Shown: positions 1 to 11,776 of the stretch, in pieces
How positions within the stretch are numbered: the stretch's first letter is position 1
Layout: each line of letters opens with the position of its first letter
Translations under genes and position numbers: made by a program
Notes under the pieces: generated by a model
Databases searched by the model: none
Told to the model about the DNA's origin: nothing
What the model saw: only the letters and a program-made list of their open reading frames with translations
DNA from: Cercophora sp. LCS_1
Lineage: Eukaryota; Ascomycota; Sordariomycetes; Sordariales; Lasiosphaeriaceae
Assembly (NCBI GenBank): GCA_036250225.1
Contig: JAPZLL010000012.1
Coordinates: 1-64,000 of the forward strand
Length of the DNA stretch: 64,000 bases
Direction: 5' to 3'

Positions 1-41
<41 letters not shown>
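1..41. repeat. Poly-C homopolymer of 41 bases
   Basis: The window opens with 41 consecutive C and then changes abruptly to mixed sequence. It is not the fungal telomere repeat (CCCTAA). It could be a true G/C homopolymer, or a sequencing or assembly artefact at a contig edge. Nothing adjacent shows what it would do. Confidence 0.9.
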
Positions 42-958
42 AGGGGCAGCACCCATCGGGCGGAGGACGTGCCCGCGGTTGCGTAGGCAGTCAGTCGGTT
101 GGCTATTCATAGGGACGTGGTGGACTGGTGAAGCGCGAACCTTGCTGTACCAGTGCATTCAACCTAGTTTTACGTGGGGTGGGTTTCAACTTCAACACTC
201 GTCATCGCAGTTCTGCCTTTTTTTTCTCCCCGTGGTTTGCGTTCTCTTGCTGTTGTTAGTATCAATATTCGTGTCTCGTTTTGTTCTCATATCTGCCGCT
301 TACACTAGGGCAGCATTGGGAAGGAGTTTTATTTTGTTTGCTTGCTCCGTCAGTCTCTTGATACTCGTTGGGTTTCTTGTCGCTTTCCTCACTGCGTGAG
401 GATCAGAATGGTTGGGGGTCTTGTCTCCTTGTGGTTGGTATTGGGTCTGTAGCATGTTATAGGCTGCCTGGGAACATGTGGGATAGGCTTGGTGTTTTTT
501 TTTTTTTTTTCCTTTTGTTTTTTTTTGTTCCGCCTTGGGTGCTGAGGCCACGGGTTTTGATCGTTAGGACACGCTGGCTGGGATAATACATAGCATACCC
601 TCTCTCTTTTCAAGACTTTGGCCGATGGTGACAGTGACAAGCCCTATGAGACGTAATTTTTGGTGGAACCGATCGTGATGGGCGTTGATCGCTGTTTTCA
701 GCGGAAACAGGTCGTATATACCTCCATCCCGGTTACACACGACATTCACTCGTCATTTACCCTATTGGTATTCGGCTTGGCAACGGTATCAAGCTGCCAA
801 CATTGTTCGAGGCTATCGGTGGTCTGCAAGGCCTTTTGGATTCTAGCACAGAACCCTAACACCGTCGCTATGGATTCACGCCCCCTGACCAGTTCAAGCT
901 AAAGCGAATAATATGTTACAAGATGATGGTTCTGCGTCCTCGACCGTGCACGCAAACG
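42..958. other. Non-coding region downstream of DPB4
   Basis: No coding region was recognised. The small open frames here begin at TTG or GTG or are composition-driven. A long pyrimidine tract (mostly T) lies at about 492-530. One AACCCTAAC motif lies at 852-860. The part next to 958 is probably the 3' untranslated region of the minus-strand DPB4 gene. Confidence 0.5.
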
Positions 959-2117
959 CTACTCGCTATCCTCATCCAAAGCCTCATCCTCATCAGTGGG
1001 AGCGCGTTCTTCGTCGCCATCACGATCCGGATCGGCTTCGTCTTCCTCGTCCTCTTCTTCTTCTTCAACATCATCATCTTCTTCTTCGTCGTCGTCATCG
1101 TCCTCCTCCTCCTCTTCATGTTCATCGGGAACAGTCTCCGCATCCGAGGGCTCGTGGTCATCAACCTCCATACGAGACTCATCGTTGCTGGGATCTATCC
1201 TGGCCTTCTTTGCAGCCCTTGACGGTTCCCCGGGATCGGAACGCATCATACTCGTCTCGGTCTCGTTTGGGTCGTGAGATGCCGTAGACATCATCGACAC
1301 ATCGCCAGCCGCGCTCGCTCCATCGCCCGAAACGGCGGCCTTTTTGAGGGCTGCTACTTTCTTACGATAGGTTGAGCGTTTCGAAGTTTGTACTTCGTTG
1401 AACTCTGGGGACCACGTTAGTACGAAACCTGCTAGGGTTCCATTATGGAACGGGGCGTGGGGTCTATGACTGACTTGCGAACTCGGCTTCGACTCTCTCG
1501 CGCATGAAGCCGAACTCGGTTTCGTCTAGAGCTTTGAAAACATCCTGCGGCATAATAGTCTTTTTGTTCGCGCTCGTAGTTAACTCATTGGCGCTGCAGT
1601 TTCGAGTTAGAGAACCCAAACATCCAATCTCCCAAAAATCGTTTGCGAGGGGGATCCGTACCTGGCAGCGAGGTGGTTGACAAACACTGTCGCACTCTTG
1701 CTCAAGGCGAGAATCGCATTGGCTTGTATTTGCGTATTGGGGGGGAGTACCCCTTTCGCAAGTCGAGTGATAATTGACTTGGGGAGGGTCAGATCCTTGG
1801 TAGATCCCAGTTAGCATTGACCAAAGTCCCAGTGGGGAGGGAGGTGGTCATACTTCTATGGTGATCGCATCCCGTTCCTTTTCTCGTTCCTTTTCCCGCT
1901 CTCTCTCCTTGTCTTTCTCCTTCTCCTTCTCCTTGTCCTTTTTCTCGTTGGGTGATGACGCCTGGGTGGACGGCGCCTGAGGAGGCACAGATGTTGCCGC
2001 GGGGACTGGGGGTTCAGCGCTCGCTGCTGGTGTCACTTGGCCATCGTCGCCGTCGGCCAGGACGAACCTGGCTACCGAAACGTCACTCCGCCGAGCATCG
2101 CTTTTGCGGGCTGGCAT
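959..2117 (-). CDS. DPB4: DNA polymerase epsilon subunit D (Dpb4-like histone-fold protein)
   Basis: Four-exon model: 2117-1855 plus base 1854, 1795-1662, 1593-1475, 1404-959, giving 320 residues. Donors are GTATGA, GTACGG and GTCAGT; acceptors are AAG, CAG and CAG; the frame closes exactly. A charged N-terminus (K/E/R/D repeats) leads into DLTLPKSIITRLAKG at about residue 89. The histone fold continues through FVNHLAASANELTTSANKKT and MPQDVFKALDETEF. After about residue 245 the tail is almost wholly D/E, as in fungal Dpb4. Known role: with Dpb3 it forms a histone-fold pair in the leading-strand polymerase epsilon, and it is shared with ISW2/CHRAC-type remodelers. An in-frame ATG at 2171 would add 18 residues; 2117 (MPARKSD) was chosen because the conserved-looking N-terminus starts there. 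Family assignment is firm; the start is less sure. Confidence 0.9.
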
Positions 2118-3448
2118 GGCTGTGTTGGGCTTGTCGGGAGACCGCGTAGTCGCAGGAGTCGCGACGAACAAAGTTCTTGGGATTCTAGTGGGGCTTGGAT
2201 GCGATGATCGCCACAGAATGTGGGAAAGAACACTGGAGGAATTGTTTTAGTCTGCAAGATTGTCGCCTATTATGGCGTGCTAGTTGCTGTAGTTTTCGTT
2301 GTGATAATATGCAGTAGTTTGGTATCTCAGGGGACTTCTCGTCGCCGGTTTAGACACTGGGGTCGTCGTTGCTTGTGGGGGGAAAATTGCGGCGCGTCAG
2401 GTCGCGACTTGGTAGCGGACGTGCCGCAAGTAACCCAGACCGCGTTGATGGGCCGGATATTTCCGCCTAGCCCCTGTAAAGGTGCTGATGTCGTCCACTG
2501 CAGGTGATGCGCAAATCCTCCATGTTCAGGAAATGCAAACATTTGTTCTAGCATCGGCTATACGCTTCCTCCAAGTTGGTGGCCAACATGAAACAGTAGG
2601 TTCCCTGAATTCTATTGCTGTCGCTCTCAAACCGTCTTGACACTTACATTTATTCGCATCAGGCTTGCCGATAGCACCAGAACCTTGGAAGCCGGCCTCC
2701 AAAATATTATTTGACGCCTTCGAAACATGGGCACATCATTTTTCCCTCGGAGGGATATCACCCCGACTTCTAGGGGCGCCTTCTCAGTCACGGTCAGATA
2801 TCAGTGCTCCCCAGGTAGGTACCCAGGTAGGTATCCAACCCCTCGAAGGATCGTCAGCAAGCTCTGAGTGACAATCCTGTCACTTTTTGTGATCCGCTCG
2901 GGCCTTCGTCGTTTCAAGTTGATCATGAGAAGTGCTTCCATTCGCTCGCAGTCACGGAACCGCCAATCCAAGGCAGAGGTAAGCTGGATCTTTTATTTCT
3001 TTCAACTGTCAAGGGATTCGGTGCTAAAGTAGTAGCACATCTAGGTAAGGTAGATGAGTATTCATACAGTGGTTGACGGGGCGTCATGCCCCTTGACGCC
3101 ATCGCCACCTCCACTGGCAACACCTCCACTCCTTCGTTGCCCACCAAAATCTAACCGGGGTATATCCATCAGAAACCATCATCTGTCATCAATCGTCACT
3201 ATCCCAAATAAAAATGTTGAGAGGCAGACCTCCTGCCTTCCCAGCCAGAGAAGAAAGTAAAGTACAGAGAAACCCCCTTGCGGTTTCCGCCTTGGTCGGA
3301 CAGGAAACTCGTCAAGAGGCATAGTAAGAACACGGCGTAAACGCCCAGCCCTTGATGTTTGGGTCGTGTGACGCATATCAAGCGTCTGAAATGAAATGCT
3401 GTGGCACGCCGGGCACACAAAGGTCGGCCTGATGAAGACGAGCCGCCT
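2118..3448. other. Intergenic region with a 12-base tandem duplication
   Basis: No gene recognised. The unit CCCAGGTAGGTA occurs twice in perfect tandem at 2810-2833. The rest would hold the DPB4 promoter (near 2118) and the 3' region of the membrane protein gene that ends at 3449. Confidence 0.5.
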
Positions 3449-4867
3449 TTAGCCGATGGCCCGTCCAATCTCCTGGTCGGCAAGGAGAGGCCGTGGCGAG
3501 AGCCCTCCATTGAAGACACTTTCGTCGCTAAAAGAAAGCCGGGGTGGGATAGATGAAGAGGAGTAAACGCGCCAGTGGCCGTTCTGATGAGTTCGTGGGA
3601 TGTAGTCGTGAGAGTGGCGCTGAGAGAGACCCAGATCAGAGCCGCTATAGGCGTAGTCTCCGAAACTGCGCGTGCTACTCCTGGAGCTCTTGGTCCTCAG
3701 GTGATGGCGGCGGTGCGAAGAAGAAAACCCGGGTGGTAGTTTTGAGAGACGGGATTGGTGATGCTTTGGGCTGGAAACGAAGGGGTCATCGCCAGGAATC
3801 GACTCGTCCGTGAGGCCGACCCTGGCGTTGGGTGCCTTAGCTTGGATGGGCGTTTGCGGAAGCGTCTTGTCGAAGCTCATTCTGTGACCAAGGCCCGAGA
3901 TAGGCCCCGTCTCAGCAGATACAAACGAGCATGGGGAGCTGTCATCGGTTGAGTGTCGATAGCCCCCGTAGCCATGTGGATTGGCGTACACAATCACGCT
4001 TGGGGGTTTCTTCACAGAGACTGACGACGTGTTCCTGGCGTGTGACGGCCCGTGGCTGTTGTTGCTGCTGTCATTGCTGCCCCTCGGGCCGACCGCACCT
4101 GCCGCCGCCGCTGTGGCCCCGACAGCCCCTCCTGCAGCTGCGATATCACTGCCGGGGAGCAAACCCTTCTCTCCGCGAGGTACCTTCCAAGTTGCAATTT
4201 CATCGTCGTCAATCGGCGAGACGCCGCGGGAAAAGAAAGGGAATCGGCCTCTACGATATCTCCTGCAGATTAAGACTGCCACGATGATGAGAAGTACCCC
4301 AACGACGGAAAGAACGGTGCTCAAGATGATGACAACCGTCCTGTTGAGACCGCCACTGTTGGGACTGCTGCCCGATGATCCAGCCACCTCCCCAGAACCC
4401 GTTGTCGTTGGGAACGCTCTCGAAGAGGTGGGCATCTCGGTTTGTCGTGTTTCGCTCGCAGTTCCTAGCCCAGGACCACCGCCGGGGGGGAAGCCGTCTG
4501 ACGGAGTGTCCGGAGTTGGTGCCGAAGGATTATCAGCTTCCGGGTCAGATGGCGAAGTCGCTGTTGGTTTGTCTGTTGTCGGATTGATGGTTACCGATAT
4601 CTGGGTCGTTACAACGACAGTGGGAAGCGGCCTCGGGAGCAATGGCGAGAGTGAACGGGTGAGAACTGGAGGCCAGAGGGTTAGCGCTGGAACTGGTGGC
4701 ACACGCAGACTCATCCACGGGGGTATCGGTTGCCATCCGGCATCTCTGTCCCTACCTTCACGGCCCTCGGGAAGATCCTGACGGACGGCAACCTCTACCA
4801 CCGCAGCCTGGACAGGCCGGACGAGCAGGACGGTCCATGCCGCCGAGAGAAACTTCGCCGGGAACAT
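3449..4867 (-). CDS. Putative type I single-pass membrane protein, Ser/Thr/Pro-rich ectodomain
   Basis: Uninterrupted frame of 472 codons from ATG 4867; another in-frame ATG at 4918 would add 17 residues. 4867 is preferred because MFPAKFLSAAWTVLLV reads as a signal peptide ending near VQA. The ectodomain (about 25-175) is rich in Pro, Ser and Thr. One hydrophobic segment at about 176-199 (TVVIILSTVLSVVGVLLIIV) is followed by the stop-transfer cluster CRRYRRGR. The cytoplasmic part holds an Ala/Gly-rich stretch, then a Ser-rich basic tail with possible phosphosites. The architecture resembles fungal cell-wall sensor or mucin-like proteins of the Mid2/Wsc kind, but no cysteine-rich WSC domain is visible, so no function is assigned. 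Residues about 35-80 are odd in composition, and a small unspliced intron there cannot be excluded. Confidence 0.7.
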   Translation of the reverse strand: MFPAKFLSAAWTVLLVRPVQAAVVEVAVRQDLPEGREGRDRDAGWQPIPPWMSLRVPPVPALTLWPPVLTRSLSPLLPRPLPTVVVTTQISVTINPTTDKPTATSPSDPEADNPSAPTPDTPSDGFPPGGGPGLGTASETRQTEMPTSSRAFPTTTGSGEVAGSSGSSPNSGGLNRTVVIILSTVLSVVGVLLIIVAVLICRRYRRGRFPFFSRGVSPIDDDEIATWKVPRGEKGLLPGSDIAAAGGAVGATAAAAGAVGPRGSNDSSNNSHGPSHARNTSSVSVKKPPSVIVYANPHGYGGYRHSTDDSSPCSFVSAETGPISGLGHRMSFDKTLPQTPIQAKAPNARVGLTDESIPGDDPFVSSPKHHQSRLSKLPPGFSSSHRRHHLRTKSSRSSTRSFGDYAYSGSDLGLSQRHSHDYIPRTHQNGHWRVYSSSSIPPRLSFSDESVFNGGLSPRPLLADQEIGRAIG

Positions 4868-4918
4868 ATTCCGTTGCCTCGAAGGACACTTTGAGGAAGA
4901 GAGAAAAGCAAACAGCAT

Positions 4919-7900
4919 TCAACCCGCCATCGGGAGGCAGCCTGCCAACGAGACTCTCTCCAGGTCCCGGGCACAATTCAGGCGGAGAAAGATGGCGAAG
5001 AAAAATGATACGGGGAGACCAACACGAAACTACCCGGGTTATAACAATTGGAGGCGAGACGACTCCAAGTGCTTGGCCGGCATCAGTCCAGCGGCGGCAC
5101 GAGGCCCTTAGAACGGGGACGGGCGTGGAGAACCGGCAGAAGAGAAGAGTATTTGATAAAGGGCAAGCTCCCGTCGCCTATATGCGGGAGTTCTCAACCG
5201 ACTCGAAGCTTTCTGGGCTGGGCACCGCGGGAAAGCAGTGGCCTAGCTACCGAGTAGCTTTAAAAAGATAGAGCACACGATGTGGGCGAGCCCGGCAGAT
5301 ATAATATCCAGTAAAGTGTGCTCGAGCCTCGCACAAGGGTCGGGACGGCTGGTAAGAGCGGAACCGCACACCAAGTCGTCGTGCCCGCTACCTACATGCA
5401 CACATCGACAACCAGGCCCAGCGGGGGGGTGAGCGTGGGTTGGGCATGGTGTGGGTGTCCGCAGCATGCATGCCACACGACATGCCATGGCAAGCAACAC
5501 CTCCGAGCTGGATCAAAGTGGGCGCTGGCGTGGGTGTGGTCGTGAGACAATATCAACCAGTGATGAGCATCCAGGCAAGGCTACCCTAGCCCCATGCACG
5601 CACTTACAAGCAGCACGTCGCGGATAGGGATGCGGCTGCTTGCTCTCCGAAGTTGGCTGCGAAAACTCGCGTCTGCTCCCCTCCACCTAGCGCGCTCACA
5701 GCTCCTCCTCTCGTTACTGCAGGTGAGAGGATGCGTCGCGGTTGCAGAGACAGGTTGGCCGTGGTTGGTCGAGGGAGGCGATCTCTCTGCTGGTGCGATC
5801 GGGCATGACATAAACAGGCAAGCAGCCGGCCCAGGACCAGGGCTGTATGCGGGTACATACCCCCTGACGAATGCTGGCGCGCCCCTGTCAGCGCGTTTAG
5901 CAGGACAGGGGGCTGTTAGACAAGGAGGGGGAGGGGGATCGTCATCCCACAGCCGAATCCAGCAAAAGGAGAGCCAGAGTGTCTTGAAAGGGGAAAGCGA
6001 TGCAGCGGGGTGAAAGAACGACATCTCCAGGACCGCACGAGTTGCGCACTTGCGACATTCAAAATCGGCATCCGTTCTCGTCGGGGGAAAAAAAACAGGC
6101 TCAAGTTGGACGAGAAATGGCTTCTCCATCTTGGCAGAGATTAAGATACCTAGCGATTGCGGAGGGCAGCAGAATTGGGGGGTTGGGTTACACGCTCCTG
6201 GAGGACTTGGCAGCTTGTCACCGCGCGGCCCAAATGCACGGCTCAAGGCACCGAGAGACTTTGGAATGGCGGTGTTTCAACCAACAACAGTGAGCAACTT
6301 TCTCCATCAAGGTCGTCGCTGGTTTGTGGAGGCGGAGGCATGTGCTGATGACAGGAGCCTGGACATCCTTCCAGGGACGGTGAGCTGCCCTCTTTGGCAT
6401 TTTGGTGCTCACTGATGACTGGATGGCAGGTGGGCGTTCCTGAAACAGTGGCCTGGGCTCTGTCGTGGGCGTCGTTCATTGGCCTTTGGGTCCTTCCTGC
6501 GGGATTCCATCCGTCCCACCGCATGCTTCCAAAGCTAACAGTTCCGGTGCGACGCTGCAAGGCACCATCATCCGGCCAATACGACAGCGGAAGTTGCAAA
6601 AACACAACTTCCTCGGGTCTGCCCAGTGCCGTCAGGTATCTCCACAACAAACAGCAAAGGAACCTCAACACAGACCTGGCGGGTTGTTTGAGCCTCACCT
6701 GTCGTCGCGCGACACGGCGCGAGCAATTCAATTGCGCAGCAGGCCAGAAAAGAGGCTTGACTTCAGTGCAGACAGTGGAGGATCTGCGTGGTAGCGAAAG
6801 GCGAGGGACCTGAGTCGGCTTGGCTCGCGGGCGGATCGTCTCCCCCACCTCCAAGCTGGACCTGGAGCTGGACCTTGGTCGGTCCATCCTTGCCGAGGGC
6901 CTGTGCGGTCGACGTTTCAACCACCCAAGCCACAACAACTTGGGCCAGTGATGTCCATCTGGCGCGCAGGCCCGCCAGGCTGACTATTGTTGAAGGTAAG
7001 ACACGGCTCACCAACTCGTTTTTTTTTTGGTTTTTTTTTTTTGGTATCCAACGAGGGGAAAAAGCATCGGGTGTCTCTCCCTTGCAGCTTGCTAGCGAAG
7101 CCACGCTGCATATCCTGCCCCAAATTGAGACGTTCCTGCATGACATCTACCTACCGAACAGCGGGCAGTTTCTCGCGCCCGCAGTTTGCGCGGCTCTCAA
7201 TCCGGGAACTCTCCCGAGCGTCAACCTGAAAAAATAACCCGAATTTAAATGCAAACCAAGTTTGTTCACAGCAAGTTTAGCAGCGCACTCTCCGAACCGC
7301 TGTGTTGTAACGACCGAGACCGTGCTCTACAGGGTCTAGGACAGCATCTCGGCTGCTTCACCAATCAAGCACGTCTCTTCCCGTCAGTCTGCGCTTAACA
7401 AGCCGATCACGAAATCAGGCGCGAAAAAACCGTTAGCGCACGGTCTCCGTCCTTTAAAAATAACCGCCGTGGATCACTCCTCTGCCCGTGCTCCCCGAGC
7501 TCGCTCTTGTCAATTTTGCGCGGCGTCCTGCTGCTCCCACACAGAGAGGGCGGTCACACATTGCCCGCCTTTCCCCCTCGCAAACCACCGTCGCATAGCT
7601 CCTCCGTAATGTGGGGAAGTTGAAGTTGCTTCCCACATATTTCCATAAGACTGGTATCAGGAATATCATTCTGCTGCTGAACGCACATTGAGTGGCCCAA
7701 ATGCTGCTTCAGGATTGCTGAGTTCGACATTGCGATTTCTCACGGCGAGATCGCAGCCTACGGAGGAGCGGTGGTCGGGGCTGACCCAGGTTTGGGTCGC
7801 GTCTGTTGACCGCTTTTCCCTCACACTTTCGATTCGTCATCCCACCCACTCAGTTGATGGTGGACAGTGACCCCGCTCACAATCATGATACGCTCCCACA

Positions 7901-9874
7901 CCATCGACGATTGGTTGTACGAACTGGGCGACCACCCACACGTCTCAAGCGATAACGCAGCGCAGTCACCGCGCCCATCCCCCACAGCACACCCACCCAG
8001 CAGGGCACAATCAGCTTGTGAATGACGCGCAGCAATCCGTTCACAAGTAAAGCATAAATGTTGGGACGGCAGAGGGTCGCATGGGACGCATATGTCGATC
8101 TTAGGAACAGAATACCAGCCATTGCATTGCGTCCCATATGAAGGGATTGAGGTTCGTGCCAATCGAGATGTTTTGCGGTCTCAAGGAAAATCCGGGGTTT
8201 GTGCCAAAGGACATTTTTGAGGCATGAATGATCGATCAAAGCCTCCGTTACCCCGACATGCCGAACTGGATGGCATCAAGTCGCAGATGGGTCTTCCTTG
8301 CCTGAGGAAGGCTGAGCGAGACGCCTCCGATGCCCGGCATTCCCATCCCTTTGCAGCTGCAGAGGCGTTGATGCCCAAAATCGCCCCAAAGGGGAACCAA
8401 CTTTCTTCGCTCGGCGGAATGTTTTTGGTAGCAGGTTTTCGATGCAACAGAAGGACTTGATGGCGCCCGTCGTTCTGACGAATCACATCTTGAAACAGGG
8501 TTTCCACTTGACTGGCTACCCCTGGGCCCCGCCTTCGGCCCGGTGCCCTGCCCCGAGTCTCTGTTCCAAGCTTGCCCGAAGCTCCGAGTGGAGAGAGCCT
8601 TGCAGCCGTTCCTCGTTGACGTGGTCACCGCTGTGCGGACCAACAAGGTTGTCCTCTCGACCTATCAGAGCTGGTAACGGGGTCTTTTTGATTTGTGACG
8701 GCCTGTAGCAGAGCCTCATCCGTCGTTACGTTCGTGTCGTGCGAAGCCCGTTTTCTCCTTCATCTTCTTCCTTGACCTGTGACTGGTCCATCCAAGCAGC
8801 CCTCCACTAAGGCCTGGTCTAAACCGAGAAGAAGTCGAGAACGAAAGCAGCGCAACATGTCGCCTGATTATTTTATTCTTACCCGGCCACATCGCAACGT
8901 ATGGCCAGTCTATCTACCGATTCAGGCTCTATCATTCACGACGCTTTGAGGAGAGCTATGGAAGGGGGGACACTTGGGAGAGATCACCCTCCAAGAACAA
9001 CACTGTCCCCCCTAAGGCTCTCAGCTTTCCAGTGTCCAGCTGTGTCCCCCTCCAAATGGGCTTGGGTGTGACGAGCAAGAGAGGAACATGGCATCCGCAT
9101 ACACCAGTCAAGACCATCTTGTTCACCGAAAAGGGTTCAAGAAAGCCAAATTGAAAACTCTCGAATGCAATATTAGACTGCTCAACTAGTGCAATATACA
9201 GGAGACTAAGGTCTGAGTTCAGACGTTACCAAAAATAAAATCAGGGCAAACGCAGGATCCAAAGTCTCTACATGTCGTCAAACGTACACAATGGGCACAA
9301 CCTCGCCCAGTGCATGCGCACCGAAACGCAGCCCAGCATTCTGGCCGAAGATCAAGCCAAAGGGACCATTTGTTCGGGTACAGCGCTAGCGGACACATTC
9401 CGTGTGATCTTGAGAAACAGATTAAAAGAGAAGTTGTTGAAGTTGGTCCAGTGCAAATCTCATCCGTCCAGCTAGTCAGGTTCAAGAGGCGATTCTTGCT
9501 CACGAGATACACTCTCGAGGCTCAAGAAGCTCCCGAGTTCGGCACGGCATCGGGTGTCGCAATCCGATAACGAAGCTATCCGTGTAAGTCGATTGGTCAA
9601 TGGCACCCCCACAACGCGGCCAGCATTGCAGCTGGGGGCCTAAAGCCGCGACAAAGCGGCCCAACAACCTGCTCGCGTTGTTGAACAGCAGCTGCAGATA
9701 GGACTGCATCGATTGGAATGTGTAATTGGAATGAGGGGCCACCGGTCACTTGACACCATACTCCGGATCGATGTCAGCGAGAGAAGCCGCCACGCCGCAA
9801 CGATAAATAGAATCGTGAGCCGCTCTTGCCTTTGACCAGCCGTCCTTCCTCGACTCGACTCGACTCGGTGCATT
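4919..9874. other. Gene-poor interval of about 5 kb
   Basis: Open frames exist on both strands (for example at 5581-6246 and 6243-6938), but none has a recognisable domain and most lack an ATG or are very rich in R, P, S and G. No tRNA B-box or rRNA was seen. T-rich runs occur at about 7020-7043. An imperfect hairpin (ATGTGGGGAAG / CTTCCCACAT) lies at 7609-7638. The last bases before 9875 hold three CGACT units and a TATA-like GATAAATAG near 9800-9809, probably the promoter of the P5C dehydrogenase gene. Regulatory DNA, non-coding RNA or decayed sequence are all possible. Confidence 0.5.
7609..7638. repeat. Imperfect inverted repeat (hairpin)
   Basis: ATGTGGGGAAG at 7609-7619 pairs with CTTCCCACAT at 7629-7638 around a 9-base loop, with one bulged G. 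No gene lies next to it that would explain it as a terminator. Confidence 0.4.
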
Positions 9875-11776
9875 ATGACATCACGCCAACTCCGGCCCCT
9901 ATCGCTGCACACCAGCTTGATGCGGACTACTTATCTCGCCGGACAACCGAGAACTGGGCCGTTCCGACACATTACCAACGCCATCAACAGGACCAGCATG
10001 GCGACCATTGCAAGCTTCAAGATTCCCAAAGTGACCAATGAGCCCAACGTAAGCGTTCCTGCATTAGCTTCGCTCGGTTGAAGAACATGTCCGAGCAAAC
10101 ATTGATGATGGCAGCACCACTATGCAAAGGGCTCTGCTCAGAGGGCCGGCTTGGCATCCGCAATCGACAGCTTACGCAAAAGGGGTGCGCTCGAGGTACC
10201 ATTAGTTATTGGTGGGAAAGAGGTATGGGCCTGTCGAAGCTCAATGGGATACAAAGACTGATACCGTTCGCGCCAGATCAAGACATCGTCCACGGGCAAA
10301 CAAGTTAACCCGGCGGATCACAACGCAACGGTTGCCACATACTCACAGGCAAGTCCCCAGGACGTCGAGAATGCCATCGAGGCGGCATTGGCGGCTAAGG
10401 CAGACTGGGAATCGCTTCCCTTTGCCGATCGAGCAGCCATCTTTCTCAAAGCAGCAGACCTAGTGAGCACCAAGTACCGTTATGATCTGATGGCAGCAAC
10501 GATGCTCGGACAGGGAAAGAATGCATGGCAGGCCGAGATTGACGCCGCCGCGGAGCTGTGCGACTTCCTTCGCTTCAACGTCCAGTTTGCCGAGGAGATG
10601 TATGCCCAACAACCACAACACAATTCACCAGGCGTGTGGAACCGCGTCGAGTACCGACCTCTTGAGGGTTTTGTCTATGCTGTCACCCCTTTCAACTTCA
10701 CTGCCATTGCGGGAAACCTTCCCGGCCTACCCGCACTTTTGGGCAACGTTGTCGTGTGGAAGCCCAGTGACTTTGCCATCGCAAGCAACTGGCTCCTTTA
10801 CAACATCCTGATCGAGGCTGGCCTGCCCAAGAATGTTATTCAGTTTGTCCCAGGACATCCAGAGGAGGTGACAAAGGTTGTCTTCGCCCACAAGAAGCTG
10901 GCGGCGCTCCACTACACAGGAAGCACGGCGGTGTTTCGCAAGCTCTATGGTCAGATTGGCGCAGGGGTTGCTGAGGGCCGGTATCAGTCATACCCTCGAA
11001 TTGTTGGTGAGACGGGAGGGAAGAACTTCCATCTGATCCATTCCTCGGCCGACCTCGAAAACGCCGTGACGCAAACAGTACGTGGCGCTTTCGAGTATCA
11101 AGGACAGAAGTGTAGCGCAACCTCACGTCTTTACGTGCCCGCGTCGATTTGGCCGCAGTTCGAGGCCCGGCTCGTGGAAGAGACAGAGAAGCTCAAGGTC
11201 GGAAACCCAATCGACAACAAGCACTTTGTTGGCCCCGTTATCCATTCGGCATCGTTCAAGAAGCTCGCTGCGGTCATCGAAGACGCCAAGAGTGACACTA
11301 GCCTCGAGTTGCTCACCGGGGGGAGCTACGACGATTCCAAAGGGTACTATATCCAGCCTACGATCTATGAGTCCAAGACACCAGACCACAAGCTCTTTTC
11401 CACCGAGCTATTCGGCCCCGTTCTCACAGCCTACGTTTACGATGACTTGCAGGATCCTGTCGGCGCCTTCGAGTCAATCTGCGAGGTTATTGACAGCACG
11501 TCCGAGTACGCTCTGACCGGGTCCATATTTGCGGCAGACCGTGCCGCTGTTAGGTTCGCAGAAGAGAAGCTTCGCAATGCCGCAGGGAATTTCTATATCA
11601 ACTGCAAGAGCACCGGGGCGGTAGTCGGGCAGCAACCTTTTGGTGGCAGCAGGGCCAGTGGGACCAACGACAAGGCGGGAAGCATCAATATCATCGGCCG
11701 GTTTGTGAGCATGAGGAGTATCAAAGAGGAGTTCAATTCGTTGGGCCAAGTTGGATACCCCAGCAACGAAGCGTAA
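9875..11776 (+). CDS. PUT2: Delta-1-pyrroline-5-carboxylate dehydrogenase, mitochondrial
   Basis: Three-exon model: 9875-10048, 10115-10222, 10277-11776; 593 residues; introns GTAAGC..CAG and GTATGG..CAG, both phase 0. The enzyme oxidises P5C/glutamate semialdehyde to glutamate with NAD+, the second step of proline catabolism (yeast Put2, Aspergillus PrnC). It is an aldehyde dehydrogenase: NPADH near 108, PFNF near 232, GETGGKNF with the general base at about Glu339, and the catalytic Cys at about 373 in YQGQKCSATSR. FGPVLTAYVY and QQPFGGSRASGTND complete the fold. The basic, Arg/Ser/Thr-rich first 45 residues fit a mitochondrial presequence. A second in-frame ATG (MATIASFKIPKV) could give a form without it. 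No proline-utilisation neighbour (oxidase or permease) is present in the window. Confidence 0.96.

Noticed and set aside
3981..4781. 266-codon plus-strand frame
   Set aside because: Antisense of the single-pass membrane protein; the minus strand has the signal peptide and stop-transfer pattern.
5581..6938. Overlapping 221- and 231-codon minus-strand frames
   Set aside because: Stop-poor GC-rich DNA; Arg/Pro/Ser-dominated translations with competing frames on both strands and no domain.
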